Assembly: GCA_945949085.1 (NCBI GenBank)
Contig: CAMFDJ010000008.1
Location: 25,577 to 89,576, forward strand
Reading direction: 5' to 3'
DNA length: 64,000 nucleotides
Source: an uncultured Lachnospiraceae bacterium
GTDB taxonomy: Bacteria; Bacillota; Clostridia; Lachnospirales; Lachnospiraceae
The notes under the pieces are model-generated. The model did no database searches. It had not been told where the DNA came from and worked only from the letters and a program-made list of their open reading frames with translations. The position numbers and the translations under genes were made by a program. This document shows, in pieces, positions 60,327-64,000 of the stretch; within the stretch, counting starts at the first letter, position 1; each line of letters opens with the position of its first letter.

Positions 60327-63300
60327 CTACACAAGCAGTCTTGCACGCATCTGACTGACGACAAGCTCCGCTTTTGTGAGCATCTGCTCTTCATCCTTTT
60401 CCACAATATTCGTACTGCGAAGTCTGTAAAAGAAGGACGGATCGCCTTTTGCGGAAAACGACATATCGTTTCCGAGATTTTGCAGTACAAGCGGAATGTT
60501 TTCGACGACGATACCCGCATCCTTTGCCATCAGGAAGGTAATGCCATCCTTTTTCCCTCTGATCTCTGTCACATAAACCTGATGCGCACCCGCACGGATG
60601 AGCGCAATCCGCAACAGATTGTTCACACATCTTGGAATTTCTCCAAAGCGGTCCAAAAGCTCACCCTGCAGATCCTCACATTCCTCCATCGTCTCGATGG
60701 CGGCGATTCTCTTATAAATATCCAGTTTCTGGTATTCATTGACAATATAACTATCCGGGATATAAGCGTCTACATCCAGATCGATGGTCGTCACCCAGTC
60801 TGTCAACGTCTTTTCACCCTTCAGATTTTTGACCGCCTCATTTAGCATCTTACAGTACAGATCATATCCGACTGCCTCCATATGACCATGCTGCAGCTTT
60901 CCGAGCAGATTTCCGGCGCCTCGTATTTCCAGGTCCTTCATGGCAATCTTAAAGCCACTGCCAAGCTCCGTAAATTCCCGGATTGCCTGCAGACGCTTTT
61001 CTGCCACTTCCCTTAGCACCTTATCCCTTTTATACATCAGAAAGGCATACGCAGTCCTGCCGGAACGTCCCACACGCCCTCTGAGCTGATAGAGCTGCGA
61101 AAGCCCCATGTTATCGGAATCGTGAATGATCATTGTGTTGACATTCGGAATGTCAAGACCGGTCTCAATGATTGTCGTGGAAACAAGCACATCGATCTCT
61201 CCGCTGACAAAATCATACATAATGCGTTCCAGCTCTGATTCCTTCATCTGTCCATGGGCAAATGCAACAACAGCGTCCGGCACAAGCGCCTGTATCTGCG
61301 CCGCCATATCTGCGATGGATGCCACTCTGTTATACACATAATAGACCTGTCCGTCTCTGGCAAGCTCTCTGCCAATTGCCTCGCGCACCATCTCTTCATT
61401 ATATTCCATAACAAAGGTCTGAATCGGCACGCGATCACTTGGTGCCTCCTCCAGCACACTCATATCCCGAATACCGACAAGACTCATATGAAGCGTTCTC
61501 GGAATCGGCGTTGCAGTCAGCGTCAGGACATCTACCGTCTCCTTGAGCTGTTTGATCCGCTCCTTATGCGCCACACCAAAGCGCTGTTCCTCATCTATGA
61601 CCAGAAGTCCCAGATCCTTGTATGCCATATCCTTTGCCAGAACCTTATGCGTACCGATGACGATATCCACCAGTCCTTTGCGCAGACCTTCCTTGACCTT
61701 TTTCACCTCGGCAGCTGTCCGAAAGCGTGATAAAAGCTCCACCGTTACCGGATACTCCTTCATTCTCTGCACAAACGTGTCATAATGCTGCTTGGCAAGA
61801 ATCGTAGTCGGCACCAGAAAGACAACCTGCTTGCCTTCCTGCACTGCCTTAAATGCAGCGCGGATCGCAATCTCCGTCTTGCCAAATCCGACATCTCCAC
61901 AGATCAGTCTATCCATGATTTTGGAGCTTTCCATATCCTGCTTGGTAGCCGCAATTGCCTGAAGCTGATCGTCCGTCTCTTCATACGGGAACATTTCCTC
62001 AAATTCTTTCTGCCAAACAGTATCCGGTCCATACGCATGTCCCTTTTTGCTCTGGCGCGCCGCATACAGCGCCACCAGATCCTTTGCCACCTCACAGGTA
62101 GCAGTCCTCACCTTTGCCTTCGTCTTTGACCATTCCTGACTGCCAAGCTTATTGAGCTTTGGCGTCTTACTGTCAGCCGACGCATATTTCATAACCGAGT
62201 CAAATCCGGTCGCAAGCACATATAAAATGCCGCCGTCTCGATACGCAATCTTCATGTAGTCCTTTTGCACCTTATCGACAGTGATTTTCTCAATTCCCTG
62301 ATAGATACCAAGTCCATGATTCTCATGCACCACATAATCGCCGACCTTCAGCTCCGTAAAATCGTTGATCTTCTGCCCTTCATAGCGTTTTTTCTTCTTT
62401 TTGCGGCTGACATGCTTGCCAAAAATATCACTCTCCGTAATCAGCGCAAACCCGAGGGAAGGATACTCGAATCCCTTTGCCACATGTCCGTAAGCCACAA
62501 CGGTTTCCTTTGGTCCGATCTGTTTCTCATACTCCTCCGTATAATAGCACGGAATCTCATAATCATATAAATCCTTTGCCAGTCTCTGTGCTCTTGTCCG
62601 GGATGGCGAAAGGATCACCACTCTGTATTTATTCTTCCGGTACCTGGAAAGGGTCTCCACCAGCATCTCAAAGCTGCCCTGGAACGAACCGATGTCTCTG
62701 GCATCCACGCGGTACTGATACGAAACAGGCAAAAACGGCACCTTGCTCTCAAGCATGGAAACAAGCAATAGGTGCTGCCCGGATAGCATTGCCCATACTC
62801 TTTTTTCATCATAAAGCAGACTTCCCTGTCCTTTCAGGGCATATCCCTTTTCCATACGCATCTTCATGCTCTCGCGAAATTCCAGTTCCACTGCCGCAAG
62901 ATGCTCGCGGCTGCGAAGCGGTTCATCCAGAACAATCATTGTTTCTCCCGCATCAAACAAATCCAAAAACGGTACAAGCTCTTTGTAAAAATATGTCATA
63001 TAGCTATCCAGATTGGCCATCACACCGAACTCTTCCATCTGTTCGGCCAGCTGATCCGCCATCTTTCGTATCCGGGCTGCCTCCTGCAAAAGCCCATTTT
63101 TTTGCAGCGTCTGCGCAGCATCCTGTGCATCCTTTTTGATTGCGCGAAGACCATCTGCCTTTTGCTGCCCGGTCAAAATAGTCTCTGTCGCCGGATAAAT
63201 CGTGACAGATTGCAGCATTTCGATGGATCGTTGGCTCAGTACATCGAAACGCCGGATGGATTCAACTTCATCCCCCCACAACTCGATGCGGTATGGATTT

Positions 63301-63854
63301 TCCTCCGTCATATCAAATATATCAATGATACCGCCGCGCACAGAAAACTGCCCCGGCTGCTCAACCTGATACGTCTTTTCATATCCCATGCGGACAAGCT
63401 TACGCGCGATGGCCTGCTCCTCCACAACACTCTCACGCCCCACTGCAATGCAATGCTCCTTCCATACGTGAAGCGGCAGACAGGGTGCCATAAACGTATC
63501 CGGCGTTGTGATGATTGTCAGCGGATCACCCTCCAAGATTCTCCTAAGCACCATAATGCGCTCTCTCGTCATTTCCTGTCCTCTGATATCCGCCTGCGAA
63601 AATATGTAATCCTTAGCCGAAAAAAGCATCACATCCCTGTCATAGATCATATAATCATCATACAGCTCTCTTGCCCTGATATCGGAATGTGTCACAATGA
63701 TCTTTATCGGAAAATCAGTGCCAAGCGCTGCGATCATCTGACATTTTTGGGAGGTGGCACAGCCGGAAACTGCAATTGTCTCCCCATTTATGAAATTGTT
63801 CTTCGCTTCCTCAAAGAAAGCAAGCTCCCTGCAGATTCCGGTCAGTAGTTCCAT
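60327..63854 (-). CDS. mfd: transcription-repair coupling factor Mfd
   Basis: The 1175-residue DNA translocase pushes stalled RNA polymerase off DNA and recruits UvrA. It has the UvrB-like N-terminal modules, the RNA-polymerase interaction domain, the SF2 motor with Walker A GDVGFGKT and motif II DEEQRFG, and the RecG-like TRG region ([14 protein letters not shown]). The C-terminal D7 module is complete. The ATG at 63854 is used since GGAGAG lies 5 nt upstream. It follows pth by 50 bp, as in Bacillus spoVC-mfd order. Confidence 0.97.
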   Translation of the reverse strand: MELLTGICRELAFFEEAKNNFINGETIAVSGCATSQKCQMIAALGTDFPIKIIVTHSDIRARELYDDYMIYDRDVMLFSAKDYIFSQADIRGQEMTRERIMVLRRILEGDPLTIITTPDTFMAPCLPLHVWKEHCIAVGRESVVEEQAIARKLVRMGYEKTYQVEQPGQFSVRGGIIDIFDMTEENPYRIELWGDEVESIRRFDVLSQRSIEMLQSVTIYPATETILTGQQKADGLRAIKKDAQDAAQTLQKNGLLQEAARIRKMADQLAEQMEEFGVMANLDSYMTYFYKELVPFLDLFDAGETMIVLDEPLRSREHLAAVELEFRESMKMRMEKGYALKGQGSLLYDEKRVWAMLSGQHLLLVSMLESKVPFLPVSYQYRVDARDIGSFQGSFEMLVETLSRYRKNKYRVVILSPSRTRAQRLAKDLYDYEIPCYYTEEYEKQIGPKETVVAYGHVAKGFEYPSLGFALITESDIFGKHVSRKKKKKRYEGQKINDFTELKVGDYVVHENHGLGIYQGIEKITVDKVQKDYMKIAYRDGGILYVLATGFDSVMKYASADSKTPKLNKLGSQEWSKTKAKVRTATCEVAKDLVALYAARQSKKGHAYGPDTVWQKEFEEMFPYEETDDQLQAIAATKQDMESSKIMDRLICGDVGFGKTEIAIRAAFKAVQEGKQVVFLVPTTILAKQHYDTFVQRMKEYPVTVELLSRFRTAAEVKKVKEGLRKGLVDIVIGTHKVLAKDMAYKDLGLLVIDEEQRFGVAHKERIKQLKETVDVLTLTATPIPRTLHMSLVGIRDMSVLEEAPSDRVPIQTFVMEYNEEMVREAIGRELARDGQVYYVYNRVASIADMAAQIQALVPDAVVAFAHGQMKESELERIMYDFVSGEIDVLVSTTIIETGLDIPNVNTMIIHDSDNMGLSQLYQLRGRVGRSGRTAYAFLMYKRDKVLREVAEKRLQAIREFTELGSGFKIAMKDLEIRGAGNLLGKLQHGHMEAVGYDLYCKMLNEAVKNLKGEKTLTDWVTTIDLDVDAYIPDSYIVNEYQKLDIYKRIAAIETMEECEDLQGELLDRFGEIPRCVNNLLRIALIRAGAHQVYVTEIRGKKDGITFLMAKDAGIVVENIPLVLQNLGNDMSFSAKGDPSFFYRLRSTNIVEKDEEQMLTKAELVVSQMRARLLV

Positions 63855-63904
63855 TTCTTCTCTCCACAATTTGCCATACTTTGGTATTTGCAAAACGATT
63901 TATG

Positions 63905-64000
63905 CTATACTGTTTTTCCGTTAAATGAGTTCATGGCCGCATCCGCGCCCTGCGTGATCATGACTGCAACCGCTTCGGCTGCCGTTTCAAATGCCTGTCG
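63905..64000 (-). CDS. pth: C-terminal end of peptidyl-tRNA hydrolase (cut by window edge)
   Basis: The last 31 codons read QAFETAAEAVAVMITQ and GADAAMNSFNGKTV, then TAG at 63905-63907. This matches the C-terminal helix of Pth (A-x(2)-A-V and AMN-x-F/Y-N), which recycles peptidyl-tRNA. It lies directly upstream of mfd, its usual neighbour in Firmicutes. The catalytic region is outside the window. Confidence 0.7.
   Translation of the reverse strand, partial: RQAFETAAEAVAVMITQGADAAMNSFNGKTV

Overview
The window looks like a chromosomal segment of a spore-forming, low-to-mid-GC Firmicute of the Lachnospiraceae type (Roseburia, Agathobacter or Butyrivibrio-like). The evidence is the class-Clostridia sporulation gene set (spoIID, spoIIE, yabP, yabQ, a cotS-like kinase), T-box control of ileS and proS, strong AGGAGG ribosome sites, and large modular xylan and beta-glucan hydrolases. 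Almost every gene is on the minus strand. The plus-strand genes are an ATPase, an esterase, an AraC regulator and hflKC.

Layout. 0-8 kb: the start of a spoIIQ-like gene, spoIID, a giant GH10 xylanase, a GH5 enzyme without signal peptide, and a calcium-binding protein. 8-15.6 kb: an aconitase-family hydratase, then an accessory stretch with an orphan AAA ATPase behind a phased repeat array, a MATE pump between two antitoxin-like gene scraps, and a carboxylesterase between REP-like repeats. 15.6-25 kb: glycogen phosphorylase, a small membrane protein, T-box-controlled type-2 ileS, a GH10 lipoprotein and a cysteine-rich redox protein. 25-28.3 kb: an AT-rich island with a P-loop kinase, a GNAT acetyltransferase and a HEPN/MNT toxin-antitoxin pair. 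The pair lies between two copies of the tRNA-Leu 3' flank, and a degenerate 74-bp repeat array and tRNA-Leu and tRNA-Tyr follow. 28.6-38.3 kb: a GH13 amylase and the conserved block ftsH-hpt-tilS-spoIIE-divIC-yabQ-yabP-rqcP-hup. 38.4-50.7 kb: housekeeping and envelope genes (pgcA, PEGA lipoprotein, cotS-like, cca, cell-wall amidase, GT-C membrane glycosyltransferase, ackA, proS). 50.9-57.2 kb: a beta-glucan locus (GH16 with five carbohydrate-binding-like modules, GH5, divergent AraC regulator). 57.3-64 kb: hflKC, a PF06541 membrane protein, mfd and the end of pth.

How the genes work together. Secreted GH10 and GH16 enzymes would cut xylan and mixed-linkage or beta-1,3-glucan outside the cell, and the two GH5 enzymes without signal peptides would finish imported oligosaccharides. 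GlgP, GH13 and PgcA handle stored or imported alpha-glucans. GlgP and GH13 share a LacI-type operator-like site. AckA gives ATP from acetyl phosphate. The mfd-to-ftsH order known from Bacillus is kept but is split by about 22 kb of other genes.

The strongest candidates for undescribed biology are the 29-bp-phased operator array before the ATPase gene, the tRNA-Leu-flank duplication around the HEPN/MNT pair with its 74-bp hairpin array, a terminator-associated intergenic element with covarying arms around ileS, and a SpoIID that seems to lack its catalytic glutamate. All calls come from reading the sequence. No database search was run.
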